From NCBI GenBank assembly GCA_029256185.1, contig JAQSYI010000008.1, positions 186,001 to 250,000 of the forward strand: 64,000 nucleotides of DNA, in the 5' to 3' direction. The DNA is from Paenibacillaceae bacterium. Its GTDB lineage: Bacteria > Bacillota > Bacilli > Paenibacillales > NBRC-103111. The translations under genes were made by a program, and so were the position numbers. Positions 8,075 through 18,700 of this stretch are shown in pieces. Each line of letters opens with the position of its first letter. Within the stretch, counting starts at the first letter, position 1. Under the pieces are notes generated by a model, which saw only the letters and a program-made list of their open reading frames with translations, was not told the origin of the DNA and searched no databases.

Positions 8075-8953
8075 TCATTCCTTGACAGCACCAAGAACAA
8101 TTCCTTTGACGAAAAACCGCTGCAAGAACGGATATACCAGAAGAATGGGGAGAGCGCCAATAAATATTTGGGCAGATTTAACGGTTCGGTTTGAGATATT
8201 GGCCATGTCTTCAGGACTTAACCCCAATTTTTCAAAGTCCAGTTGTACAATAACGGTTTGCAAAAATGTGGCTAACGGGAAGTTCTTATAATTGGATATA
8301 TATATCAAACCATCAAACCATGAATTCCAATGAAAGACCATACTGAATAGCGACATAGTAGCAATGGCCGGCAAGGATATAGGCAAGTAAATACTAATCA
8401 GCGTTCGCAGGTGTCCGGCTCCATCAATGATTGAAGCCTCCTCCAATTCCTTCGGTATGCCTCTAAAAAAATTAAGCAGCAGAATCATGCTCCACACATT
8501 CACAGCTCCTGGAAGAATCAAGGCCCACATCGTATTGACCAAGCCCAGAGTTTGGATAAGTATATAGTTTGGAATCAGACCTCCGCCGAAAAGCATGGTG
8601 AATACAAAAATCCAGGTATAAGCCGTTCTTCCTTTAAATTTATGCTCCTCTTTGGACAACGGATATGCAGCCAAGGTGATCATGAGCATAATAGTAAATG
8701 TACCAAGAACCGTCCGCTGCAAAGAAATCAAAAGCGAACGAATGAAATTTTCATTGGCAATGGTTTCCTTGTAAGCATCCAGTGTAAAATCAATAGGCCA
8801 TAGTACGACAAGATTTGCGTTTGAAGGTGCTTTTCCGCTGAAAGAAACGGCTAATATATGAAGCAGCGGCAAGATGCAAAGCAAGCTGATCAGTATGAGC
8901 AAGCCAAGGTTAATAATGGAGAAAATTTTGTATGGAGTCGTTTTATAATACAC
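8075..8953 (-). CDS. Carbohydrate ABC transporter permease, LplC/YtcP type
   Basis: A 292-residue inner-membrane permease with about six hydrophobic segments. The binding-protein-dependent transport loop is recognisable as ELEEASIIDGAGHLRTLISI followed by LPAIA. The start is GTG at 8953, with AGAAGGAGGG seven bases before it. It lies 19 bases after the LplB-type permease and pairs with it; both are divergent from the solute-binding lipoprotein. No ATP-binding subunit is encoded here, as is usual for this class, which shares an MsmX-type ATPase encoded elsewhere. Confidence 0.92.
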   Translation of the reverse strand: MYYKTTPYKIFSIINLGLLILISLLCILPLLHILAVSFSGKAPSNANLVVLWPIDFTLDAYKETIANENFIRSLLISLQRTVLGTFTIMLMITLAAYPLSKEEHKFKGRTAYTWIFVFTMLFGGGLIPNYILIQTLGLVNTMWALILPGAVNVWSMILLLNFFRGIPKELEEASIIDGAGHLRTLISIYLPISLPAIATMSLFSMVFHWNSWFDGLIYISNYKNFPLATFLQTVIVQLDFEKLGLSPEDMANISNRTVKSAQIFIGALPILLVYPFLQRFFVKGIVLGAVKE

Positions 8954-8972
8954 TCGAACTCCCTCCTTCTAT

Positions 8973-9935
8973 TTAGAATATCCGATAGTTAGCATATTTG
9001 TAGGCCAAGCGGTAAGAGGTAACAATGAGAACAAAGCTGATTACCGATTTAAACATGCCTATTGCCGTCGAAAAGCCAAAATTCCCATTAATAAGGCCCA
9101 TGCGGTACACAAATGTGTCAATGATATCCCCTTTTTGATACACGAGCGGATTATATAAATTAAATATTTGATCAAAGCCTGCATTCAAGATGCTTCCTAA
9201 CGATAAAGTACCCACAACAATTGCAATCGGCAGCATGGAGGGAATCGTTATATATACCGTTTGCTTCCACCTGTTGGCACCATCTACTTCGGCTGCCTCA
9301 TAAAGACTGGGATTAACTCCAGCAAGAGCGGCCAGGAATACAATCGCTGAGAATCCGAAGTCTTTCCAAATATCGCTAATGATTACAACAAACCGGAACC
9401 AGTCTCCTTTTCCCAGGAAAAATATCGGTTCAATTCCGAGCACTCCCAAAAAACGGTTGACCAGACCTCCATCCGGATTAAGAATGTCTACCAGCACTCC
9501 CCCCAAGATGACCCAAGACAGAAAGTGAGGCAAATAAACCAAGGTTTGAATGGACCGCTTTACCGCCATTCTACGAACTTCGTTCAGGCATAGTGCAAAT
9601 ATGATAGGTGTAATGAGCCCGAATACAATTTTAAAGAAAGAGATGAAGAGTGTATTCCATATCACTTGCTTGCTGTCGGGATACTGCAGCATGAACTCAA
9701 AATGATCCAATCCCACCCAAGCTGAGCCTTTAATGCCCAGCCACGGTTTGTAGTTCTGGAATGCGATAAGCAAACCGCCCATTGGAACGTAATGGAAAAT
9801 AATAATCAGGATAAGCGGTGGCAGCAGCATCAGATGAAGCGGCCAGGTTGTTCTAAAGTTCCAACGGTCTCTTACTTTAACTACGGGCTGCACGGAAACA
9901 TTTCCGCTGATGCTTATCCCGGATGTTTTTTCCAT
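8973..9935 (-). CDS. Carbohydrate ABC transporter permease, LplB/YteP type
   Basis: A 320-residue permease with six predicted membrane segments and the EAA-type loop SLYEAAEVDGANRWKQTVYI. The ATG at 9935 (MEKTSGISISG) has GAGGAGA seven bases upstream, so it is preferred over the longer open frame to 10049. First gene of the minus-strand permease pair, probably transcribed from the divergent region shared with the binding-protein gene. Its base composition looks more AT-rich to the eye than the flanking genes; no count was made. Confidence 0.91.
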   Translation of the reverse strand: MEKTSGISISGNVSVQPVVKVRDRWNFRTTWPLHLMLLPPLILIIIFHYVPMGGLLIAFQNYKPWLGIKGSAWVGLDHFEFMLQYPDSKQVIWNTLFISFFKIVFGLITPIIFALCLNEVRRMAVKRSIQTLVYLPHFLSWVILGGVLVDILNPDGGLVNRFLGVLGIEPIFFLGKGDWFRFVVIISDIWKDFGFSAIVFLAALAGVNPSLYEAAEVDGANRWKQTVYITIPSMLPIAIVVGTLSLGSILNAGFDQIFNLYNPLVYQKGDIIDTFVYRMGLINGNFGFSTAIGMFKSVISFVLIVTSYRLAYKYANYRIF

Positions 9936-10342
9936 AGTATCTCTCCTCGGATAAAAAATGGTAACCATATTCGGACTTAGGAGCTGCGAGGAAATTAGTA
10001 CCCGCTTTTGATGACAAAATCTCCACGTTCTTGGGAGTTTTGGCGGCAAATTAGCGGTACTTATTTCGTCGCACAGCGTCTGATGCCGCGGCTGATTAAG
10101 CGAACGGTATGAATCTCTCTGCTGGTGTCTGTTCCCGTCAATCTGACCTAATTATGCTACATCATAAAAAGTTTACATAGAACAATATTTGAAGATGATG
10201 TTGTTTTTTTAGTTTGTTTTGGAGCGGTGCTTTAGAAGATAATAGATTCATGTCGATGTTTAATTTGTTATGTTTCAAGACGAGTCCGGGTTGTTCTAAG
10301 ATGATAGTGAAATCAAATACGAACAATTGGGGGAAAGGGAAA
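9936..10342. promoter_or_regulatory. Divergent control region of the carbohydrate locus
   Basis: A 407-bp gene-free region between the permease operon (minus) and the lipoprotein operon (plus), so promoters for both are expected. The last 200 bp are AT-rich. A loose 7-bp inverted repeat (acatcat at about 10152, atgatgt about 40 bases later) is followed by a T-run. No repeated operator for the AraC-type response regulator could be identified by eye. Confidence 0.5.
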
Positions 10343-12037
10343 ATGACGCGGTTGAAAAAGAAAGGCTGTATACTCATTCTGTTCATGCTCATGATGAGCA
10401 TGCTCGCGGCCTGCATGGGCGGCAGCAATGATGATGCAGGTACAAAGCCGATTGAAAGCTCGGCAGAAGGCAAGCAAAATGAGTATTCCTCTCCATTCAA
10501 TGGACAAAAATTCGATCCGCCGGTCACCATAACGATTGCCAGAGGCGTGGATTCAAGTATAACCTTTAAGAATGGGGAAACCATTGAAGACAATGTTCAT
10601 ACGAGATGGGCGGAGGAAGCCTTAGGTGTAAAGATAGAAACGATCTGGTCAGCCCCATTTGCCAATGAGGCGTTCAACACCAGGCTTCGTTTGGCATTAA
10701 GCTCCAATAGCGATCTGCCGGACATCCTGGTGGTTGATAAATTCATGGGTCAGGAGCTGATTGAATCGGGGAAATTCCAGGAGGCCGGGACCTTATTCGA
10801 GCAATATGCTTCGGAAACGTACAAAAAGGCAATGGCGGATGATCCCAATGTATGGCTGCCTTATATTCAAGACGGCAAAAAAATGGGAGTACCCAACATC
10901 GATTTTGTCATGAACAACGACAGCGTGCTATGGATCAGGCAGGACTGGATGGATAAGTTAAAGCTGCCTGCTCCAAAAACGGTGGAAGATGTGGAGCGGA
11001 TCATGGACGCGTTCGTTAACGGCGATCCGGACGGAAATAACAAGAAGGATACCATAGGACTCGCTACAAGCTTAAAATACGGATTTAAAGTGAATATCGG
11101 CGGTTTAGGATGGTTGTTCGGCACTTATGGAACCATGCCGGAGCAATGGAATCTTGCGGAGAACGGCACACTTGAATACGGTTCCGTGCAGCCTGAGATG
11201 AAGCCTGCGCTTAAGAAGCTGCAAGAATGGATGGCAAAGGGATATCTGTCCGAGCAAGCAGGTGTGTTAGCCTCCAATGAAGCAGCTAACCAGTTTAATA
11301 CCGGCAAAGTGGGGATGATCGCAGCGTCTTATTGGGCGGCCGAATGGCCATTGAATGAGCTGATGAAGAATACGCCGGGAGCCGCGTTCAAGCCATATCC
11401 ATTGCCAACCGGACCTGACGGCAAGGCTGGAAGGGACAGCTACGGCGCCGGCCGGAACGTAATTCTGTTCAACAAAAATTTTAAGCATCCCGATGCGTTC
11501 TTTGTTTATCAAAACTATTTATTCGATCACTTTTCCGCTCCCGCTTTCGGCTCTGAATTCGAACACGGCTTTGCCGAAGGCTATGATTGGGCGAAAGTCA
11601 ATGGAGAGCCTACAACGGTGAACGATAAAATTCCCGGAGGAAAGGTTTCCGTGACCAAATACTTTATCACACCGGACGGAATACGGCTTCCCTCCTCAAG
11701 GCTGCTGGCTTACGAAAGATTGCAGCGGGATAAAACCATTACCAGTCCTCTGGACAGCTTCTTGCTAGGCAAGCCGTATGGGGTCGGAGAAGCAGCCGCA
11801 ATTATCATTGAACAAAAGAATATTGCTATGCAGGATATGTTCCAAGGACCCGCTACTGAAACCTCGAAATTGCGGGCGGACTTCCTGAATAAAATGCGCC
11901 TGGAGCAATTGACCAAGATTGTTTATGGCGAGCTTCCAGTTGACGCCTTTGATAAATTTGTTGATCAATGGATGTCATCAGGCGGCAAGGAAATTACGAA
12001 GGAGGTTAACGAGTGGTATAAGTCCGTAAGCAAATAA
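10343..12037 (+). CDS. Carbohydrate ABC transporter solute-binding lipoprotein, LplA/YtcQ type
   Basis: A 564-residue secreted lipoprotein. The start at 10343 (MTRLKKKGCILIL) follows a GGGGGAAAGGGA ribosome site; its signal peptide ends in the lipobox LAAC with Cys24 as the lipidated residue. The length exceeds ordinary family 1 binding proteins and is typical for LplA/YtcQ proteins, which serve oligosaccharide or uronide uptake. It works with the two divergent permeases. The genes that follow are a kinase, a response regulator and a large polysaccharide-active enzyme, so the ligand is probably a fragment released by that enzyme. The ligand itself is unknown. Confidence 0.91.
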   Translation: MTRLKKKGCILILFMLMMSMLAACMGGSNDDAGTKPIESSAEGKQNEYSSPFNGQKFDPPVTITIARGVDSSITFKNGETIEDNVHTRWAEEALGVKIETIWSAPFANEAFNTRLRLALSSNSDLPDILVVDKFMGQELIESGKFQEAGTLFEQYASETYKKAMADDPNVWLPYIQDGKKMGVPNIDFVMNNDSVLWIRQDWMDKLKLPAPKTVEDVERIMDAFVNGDPDGNNKKDTIGLATSLKYGFKVNIGGLGWLFGTYGTMPEQWNLAENGTLEYGSVQPEMKPALKKLQEWMAKGYLSEQAGVLASNEAANQFNTGKVGMIAASYWAAEWPLNELMKNTPGAAFKPYPLPTGPDGKAGRDSYGAGRNVILFNKNFKHPDAFFVYQNYLFDHFSAPAFGSEFEHGFAEGYDWAKVNGEPTTVNDKIPGGKVSVTKYFITPDGIRLPSSRLLAYERLQRDKTITSPLDSFLLGKPYGVGEAAAIIIEQKNIAMQDMFQGPATETSKLRADFLNKMRLEQLTKIVYGELPVDAFDKFVDQWMSSGGKEITKEVNEWYKSVSK

Positions 12038-12079
12038 CGGCGACTTGAAGGCGCCCCCTATCTATACCTTTATAACATA

Positions 12080-12129
12080 AAAAGCACATTTAGTTCGAAA
12101 TGAGCCGTATTCGAACCAGATGTGCTTTC
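12080..12129 (+). terminator. Hairpin after the binding-protein gene, possible attenuator
   Basis: aaagcacat (12081-12089) pairs with atgtgcttt (12120-12128), and gttcgaa (12093-12099) with ttcgaac (12110-12116), giving a long interrupted stem. No T-run follows on the plus strand, so it may mark partial termination or an mRNA 3' end that favours the binding protein over the kinase genes. Confidence 0.6.
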
Positions 12130-12176
12130 GCCGGGATAAAGCCCAATGAGAATAACCCCTGTACAGGAGGACTGGC

Positions 12177-13901
12177 ATGCAGAAAAGCAGGAATACCTTT
12201 AAACAAATCATGTTCTTGGTATTGTTATTGCTGATACCTATCCTAATCCTGTATACCTCCTCTAATCAAATAAGCGAATCTGTTGTCAGAAAAGAGATTG
12301 CGGGCTCGAAATTGCACCAGCTCAGCTTCTTTCTGCAGCAAGTAGAAAATAATCTGGAGCAATTCAATATGATCTCCAGCGTGCTTAGCCGCGACTCAAG
12401 CATAACCAACTTTATTAATCTGGGCATGCTCCAAAGTACATTCGAAAAGGTCCAGGTAAAAAATATGGTGAAGGAGAAGATCAATCTGCAAAGCGCCTCA
12501 AGCAATTGGAGCAATCAAATTGCGGTTTATTCCGTCGGCGCACAGGAGACTATTACAACGGAATTAGTAAGCAAGCCTTCTGTCGATGATGTGGAAGCGT
12601 ATGCCGGCCACCTCTCATTTGACTGGAGCTGCCGGCCAGGCGGGACGGACGGAGAATCCCCCTCCTTCTTGAAGCACACCGTCTATCCTGCATCCGGATA
12701 CACACAGATCGGCCAGGCGCAGCTGATTATAGAAATAAGCTTCCAAGCTGACAATCTGCAGAGCATGCTGGAAGGTTTCAAAGAAAACAGACCAGGCAAT
12801 CCCTTCTTCTATCACCCCGAATACAATCCTATCGTGAATCGAAATATCGATGATGCAAGCATCCCGAGTATTATTTCACAAATCAGGCAAAGGGAATTAG
12901 CGGATAGCGGTATTCTGACGATGGAGCTGGAGGGCATTAAGCAGCAGGTATTTTATTTGTACTCGGAATCCCTCGGGTGGTATTTGATTGATTATGTGCC
13001 TGTTCAGCTTATCTTGTCCCCGATTACTGCCAGCCGGAACTTCTTCTACCTGTCTGTCTTTTTACTGTTAACATTGAGTGTGCTTGTATCCTTTTTGTTA
13101 TATAGAAATGTGCGCATACCTATCAGAGAACTAATCAAGAATGTGCAGCAGATGAAGAGAGGGAATTATTCCGGAAGAATTACCCATACATTCCATAATG
13201 AATTTGATTTTCTCCTAGGCCACTTTAATGAAATGTCCGAGCAAATCCAGCAATTGATAGAGAAGGTGTATGCGGAAAGGCTGCGCTTCAAGGATGCGAC
13301 CTTAAAGCAGCTTCAGTCACAGATTAATCCTCATTTCCTGTATAATTGCTTGTTCTTCATCAAAAACATGACCAAGCTGGGAGACGATGAAGCGGTTATC
13401 AAGATGTCCCTCTATCTTGGCGAATATTACAGATATACAACACGGCTGGAGAAGCCAACTGCGACTATAGACGAAGAAATACGCATGATAACGAATTACC
13501 TGGAAATACAGTGCTTGCGGATGCAGCGCATTACGTATCAAATTGCCATTCCCGATGCCATGAAGCATATTCCCATCCCCCGTCTGCTGTTGCAGCCGAT
13601 TGTCGAGAATTCAATTGTGCATGGATTAGAGATGAAGGCAGGATCAGGCCAAGTGGCGATCATCGGCGAGGAAGACGAGCAGGAATACCGGTTGATCGTA
13701 GAGGACAACGGGGTTGGAATGCCGGCTGAGAGGCTGCTGGAATTTGCTCCAAGGATGCAAGCTCCGCTGGAGGAAGAGATGGGCTACGGCGTATGGAATG
13801 TATACCAACGGCTCGTTTTGCATTTCGGACAGGGGGCAGGGATAGCCTTGACTCCCGTTGCTCACGAGGGCCTGCGCGTAACCCTGCATTGGCCTAAGTA
13901 A
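12177..13901 (+). CDS. Sensor histidine kinase, YesM type
   Basis: A 574-residue membrane kinase. A first membrane segment lies at about residues 10-28, an extracellular sensing domain follows to about 280, and a second segment (FLLLTLSVLVSFLLY) leads into a HAMP region. The His_kinase motif QSQINPHFLYNCLFF carries the phospho-acceptor His386. ATP-binding boxes are LLLQPIVENSIVHGLE and VEDNGVGMP. ACAGGAGG precedes the ATG. It is the membrane half of a two-component pair with the next gene, 12-21 bases downstream, and most likely senses the sugar fragment handled by the neighbouring transporter. Confidence 0.93.
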   Translation: MQKSRNTFKQIMFLVLLLLIPILILYTSSNQISESVVRKEIAGSKLHQLSFFLQQVENNLEQFNMISSVLSRDSSITNFINLGMLQSTFEKVQVKNMVKEKINLQSASSNWSNQIAVYSVGAQETITTELVSKPSVDDVEAYAGHLSFDWSCRPGGTDGESPSFLKHTVYPASGYTQIGQAQLIIEISFQADNLQSMLEGFKENRPGNPFFYHPEYNPIVNRNIDDASIPSIISQIRQRELADSGILTMELEGIKQQVFYLYSESLGWYLIDYVPVQLILSPITASRNFFYLSVFLLLTLSVLVSFLLYRNVRIPIRELIKNVQQMKRGNYSGRITHTFHNEFDFLLGHFNEMSEQIQQLIEKVYAERLRFKDATLKQLQSQINPHFLYNCLFFIKNMTKLGDDEAVIKMSLYLGEYYRYTTRLEKPTATIDEEIRMITNYLEIQCLRMQRITYQIAIPDAMKHIPIPRLLLQPIVENSIVHGLEMKAGSGQVAIIGEEDEQEYRLIVEDNGVGMPAERLLEFAPRMQAPLEEEMGYGVWNVYQRLVLHFGQGAGIALTPVAHEGLRVTLHWPK

Positions 13902-13922
13902 CCCATAGAAAGGATGTTTCCC

Positions 13923-15527
13923 GTGTATCATATTTTGATCGTAGATGACGAGGCTTCCGTTGTCGAGAGTCTTGCCGAAGCAACACCATGGCATCTGATC
14001 GGAGAGGTTAAGGCCTATAAAGCATATTCAGCCTGCGAGGCGCTGGAATGGCTTGGGAAGCAGCATATTGATATTGTAATAACGGACATAAGAATGCCGG
14101 GCATGAGTGGATTGGAGCTTTCACAACAGATCCAATCCAACTGGAAATCTACGAAATGCCTATTATTATCCGGATATGCCGAATTTACGTATGCCAAGCA
14201 AGCCATAATGAGCGGTTCGATTGACTATTTGCTTAAACCAGTAAGCGACGAAGATCTTATAGCTGCCCTGCAACGGGTGATTGGCAGGCTAGAGGAGGAA
14301 TGGAGGGAATTTAGCTCTTATCAGCGGACCCTCTATACGCTTAAGGAAAATCTCCCTTTATTAAAGGGCAGGCTTTTGAATGACTTGCTGCAGGAACGGC
14401 CGTTTTCCAGATCAACTTTTCATGAGAAAATGAAAATATTGGATATTCCCTTTGCCTTCGATGAACAGGTTGCCCTTCTTCTAATCAGGCTGGAGGAGCA
14501 ATTCGCCAATTATAATCTTCATCATTTCACATTAATTGAATTTGCAATATGCAACATAGCGGAGGAGCTCAGCAACGGTTATTTTGACTTGTGGCATTGT
14601 ACGGATGACCATGACTATTTGATTATCATGGTCCGGGTCAACTCGGACTCTACCAGACAATCTGTGTATCTTGAACGAATGGCCGAGCAATTGCAAACTC
14701 ATGTCAAACTGTACCTGAAGGGCACGATTTCCATTATCGTCAGCAATTGGGGAGCGTTCCCCGACCAGATCTCCTTCCTCTACCAATCCCTGCTGTCATC
14801 CATGAGAAGGAAAATCGGGAGCAGCAAGGAATTTTTTCTGACCATGTCTGATGAGCCGGCGGCTCCACAGGTTTTTGCTTTGCAAAGCCTGTATACGCCC
14901 CCTCTGCTTATTCACCTTCTGGAGGCCGGGAGATGGGATTCCGTCGCGGAGAAGCTTGAGCTTGTCTTTCGTGAACTGGAGGAGCAGTGGCCGGATTCAC
15001 ATGAGCATATATTGGAGGTCTTTTACACGCTGTCGGCATCATTGTCCCATTTGGCTCACAAGAATGGCAAAAACTTTTTTGAAATCATTGACAAGCATTA
15101 TAAAAAGGTGCTGGAGGGCAACCCTTTTCGTACGGTGCAACAATTGCGGGAATGGTCAAATGCTGTATTGGAGCTAATTAAAAATGAGATGAATCAAGAG
15201 TCCTTGGATAATCGTATTTCGGTTGTGAAACAGGTGCAAGAGTTTGTGGAGCAACAGATTTCTAACGATGTCTCCCTGCAAGCGATTGCTAACCATATTC
15301 ATCTGCACCCGGTTTACTTATCCAAGGTATACAAGCTGGAGACCGGTGAGAATCTCAGTGATTATTTGTTCAAATTCCGCATGGAGAAGGCCGCTTATAT
15401 GCTTACACACAGTCAAGATAAAATATATGAAATTGCCAAAAGGCTGGGATATCAAAACACCTCCTATTTCATCAAGGTGTTCCGAATGCATTACGGCATT
15501 CCGCCTCAGGAATACCGCGGGAGCTAA
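13923..15527 (+). CDS. Response regulator with AraC output domain, YesN type
   Basis: A 534-residue regulator. The receiver domain starts VYHILIVDDEASV and has the phospho-acceptor Asp55 in VITDIRMPGMSG. A long middle region precedes the C-terminal AraC helix-turn-helix (LQAIANHIHLHPVYLSKVYK and GYQNTSYFIKVFRMHYG). An ATG at 13914 directly abuts the AAAGG ribosome site, so the GTG at 13923, seven bases after it, is the better start; it also gives the usual YHILIVDDE beginning. Partner of the kinase just upstream; expected to activate the transporter and lyase genes. Confidence 0.92.
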   Translation: MYHILIVDDEASVVESLAEATPWHLIGEVKAYKAYSACEALEWLGKQHIDIVITDIRMPGMSGLELSQQIQSNWKSTKCLLLSGYAEFTYAKQAIMSGSIDYLLKPVSDEDLIAALQRVIGRLEEEWREFSSYQRTLYTLKENLPLLKGRLLNDLLQERPFSRSTFHEKMKILDIPFAFDEQVALLLIRLEEQFANYNLHHFTLIEFAICNIAEELSNGYFDLWHCTDDHDYLIIMVRVNSDSTRQSVYLERMAEQLQTHVKLYLKGTISIIVSNWGAFPDQISFLYQSLLSSMRRKIGSSKEFFLTMSDEPAAPQVFALQSLYTPPLLIHLLEAGRWDSVAEKLELVFRELEEQWPDSHEHILEVFYTLSASLSHLAHKNGKNFFEIIDKHYKKVLEGNPFRTVQQLREWSNAVLELIKNEMNQESLDNRISVVKQVQEFVEQQISNDVSLQAIANHIHLHPVYLSKVYKLETGENLSDYLFKFRMEKAAYMLTHSQDKIYEIAKRLGYQNTSYFIKVFRMHYGIPPQEYRGS

Positions 15528-15719
15528 AGCGATTAATAAATGAATACCTGCCTTTAGTATTTCATGTATCGGGCCAAACCGCCCGGTTCTATAATAAAAC
15601 ATGCAGGCAGTCTATGCATCTGTGAAGCCACCGTTCCGCCCAAAGGCTTGAGAGAAGCCGCGGCCGACTCTTTGCCGGACTCGCTATGCAATTCTTTTTA
15701 ATAAAAGGAGGTTGTATTA

Positions 15720-18700
15720 GTGAAGAGGTATCGGAAATATGCAGTGCCCCTGCTAATCGCAGCGATATGGGCCAGTCTCTCGGGCTGGACTGGTACTGCA
15801 GCAGCAAGCAATATTGAGATCGTACAAGGCAGCCTGACAGATGAACTGGTCAATCAAGATCATATGCTAACGAAGACCAGCCAGCTGCAATTTGAAACCA
15901 ATCAGCCGGAAAAGCATGATGGCGACGGCACAAGGTTGAAAATGGGCAGCGCTCCTGCCGGCGCCAACATCGTGTACAAGTTGGAGCAGCAGATTGTTTC
16001 ATTCAGCGTGGATGTGTATCAGCATAGCGGGTACACGGCGTCGCCGCTAAAGTTCTATGTGTCGAGTGACAATACCGAAGGAAGCTATCAACAAATCGTG
16101 CCTGACGTATCGAAGCTTCCCAAGGACGGATATGCGACAACGGAGCATCATTATTATACTTCCGCGAACATTCCAACGGAAAAGTATTATTTGAAGATCG
16201 AGTTTGCGGAGCGGACTCCCGATTGCAGCTGGAACCCGCAATTGGCCAAGGTTGAGATTCACTATTCATCAATCAGTCGAGATAAGCTGCCGGTGGTTCA
16301 AGATCAAAATTTTTTCTACTTGGATGACACGCCTGTATCGGGAACCGTGAAGGTCATTGTGCCTGGCGGAGAACAATTATACTATTCTGTGATAACGCTT
16401 CCAGAGCACGGGAATGCCAGTGTTGCTCCTAACGGCTTGTGGACCTATGAGCCTGCTTCCGGTTATAGTGGAGCGGATCAATTTCAGGTTGCGGTGGTGA
16501 ATGAACACGGGGGCAGGAGCATCGCAACGATTCGTTTGTCAAGAGCTGTCGTAAGTGTCATTGACGAGCTTGAAGATTGGTCCTTAGCCTCCTTCTATAC
16601 GCCGCAGCTTGAACATGACAGCTCGCAATCTTTTGACCGGACGCTTGTCAAGATCGGAAATGCCGCGCCGGGTGCCAACATCGTGTACGATCTCTCCAAT
16701 TATAACGATATTCACCGCTTTAAGCTGGACACCTATACATTAACTGCGGAACCGGCGGCACAGTTGAAATTTTACTCGTCAGCAGATGGGATAAGCTTTG
16801 ATCATGAACTGGTGATTTCGCCTGTCTTGGGCCAACGGTACAACTCCCATCAGCATGTAATCTACGAAACCTATAATATTCCTGCGAATCATAAATTCAT
16901 TAAGATAGCGTTCGCAACCTGGGAAAACAGATACAATCCTTATCTGGGAAAGGTACAGCTGGACATGCTGGCGGACTTTATCAATCATGTGCCGGTTATC
17001 GAGAACTGGTACGGAAGAACGGTCCAATCAGACAGGCTTGCCGGCCAAGCTTACGGTTATGATGCGGATGGGGATGCCTTGGCCTATTACCTGCATACCC
17101 CGGCTGATTATGGTCAGGCGGATGTGCAGGAGGATGGAGCATGGATCTATATGCCGGGAAGCTATTCCGGTGACGCCCAATTCAAGCTTGCCGCTGACGA
17201 TGGACATGGAGGAGTCGCAGTGTCAACCGTTTATCTCAGTGTTTACGAGGAGAACACGCCCCCAACAGTAGGGAATGTGAGCATTAGCACGATGAAGGAA
17301 ACGGTGATTGCCTCCAAGCTGGAGTTTGTGGATGTAGACAGTCAACCGCTTGTCTACTCTCTTGAGACTGCACCTGCGCATGGAGCGGCAGATATCCGTG
17401 CTGACGGCAGCTACACGTATACCCCCCATCAGAATTATGTCGGTTTTGACGAGTTTGCTGTACGGGTCGAGGATACGATGGGAGGCGCGTCGATTGCTGC
17501 TGTCAAAGTTGTAGTCGATCAAGCCGTTTATGATGAATTGAAGGACTTTACTCAACTGTATGATTACAGTCCCGGCCTGCGTTTTGGCGACCCCTCCATG
17601 ATTAACGAATTCGATTATGATACAGACCGGATCACAATCGGGGATGCACCGGCAGGTGCGTATATGATTTACAGAACTACATTTGATATGAAGCATTTTT
17701 TTATTGATGCCTTTCGACAACGGGATCAACCCGCCAGTGAGTTGAAGTTTTACATTTCAGCGAATAATATCGACTATGCGGAAGTTGTACCTAAGGTAAC
17801 CGATGTAGGAAAGATTGGCTGGGCCCACTATGGATTGTTTGCTTATGAAGCAGAGCATTTTCCGGTTGGGACGCGGTACCTGAAGATCGTGTTTGCCACG
17901 AAACCCAATAATAATAATCCGCAAATCTCGAAGGTCCGAATAAACGACCGGGAGAGCATCCTGTATGATCCGGACTACAGCTACACCAAGGATGGGACAA
18001 TATATACGGTTACGGCATCCGATATCAATGCGTTATTAACCCAGCAGAGTCATCCCCGTCTGATGGTTACCGGAGCCGAGATACAGAGGAAGCGGGAGCT
18101 TTACGGCTTGGATCAGTTCATTACCAAGAATACGGACAGCATTATCGCTGTAGCGGACAGTCTGATCGGGAAGGCGCCCAATCAATATATCATGAGCCCT
18201 ACCAATGATCTGTTGGATGTATCCAGAAGTGTGCTGCACCGTCTTCAGAACCTGGCCATGGCGTATCTGCTAAATGAAAACGAAGAACAGAGAGCGGCCT
18301 ATGCGGCTCAGGCCTGGATTGAAATTGACGCCGTATCCAAATTCCCCGATTGGCATCATGTTCATTTTCTGGATGCGGCGGAAATGACGGCAGCCTTCGC
18401 CCTGGCCTATGACTGGATGTATGATGCCTGGTCTGAGGAGCAAAAAGAAGTGATGCGTGAGGCGATGGTCGATCATGCTCTCCAGTATGGTGTGCCAAAC
18501 TATCGTGGGCAGACCGGTTATGTTGTTAAAGAAAATAATCAGAATGCCGTAGTCAATGGCGGATTGGTGCTGGGCGCGCTCGCTATCGGGAATGATGGCG
18601 GATACGGGTTAATGGCAGGAGAGATTGTAATCGGGGCGATGAAATCGGTTGAGGATTACTATCTGCAGATGTATGCTCCGGCAGGCGGTTATATGGAAGG

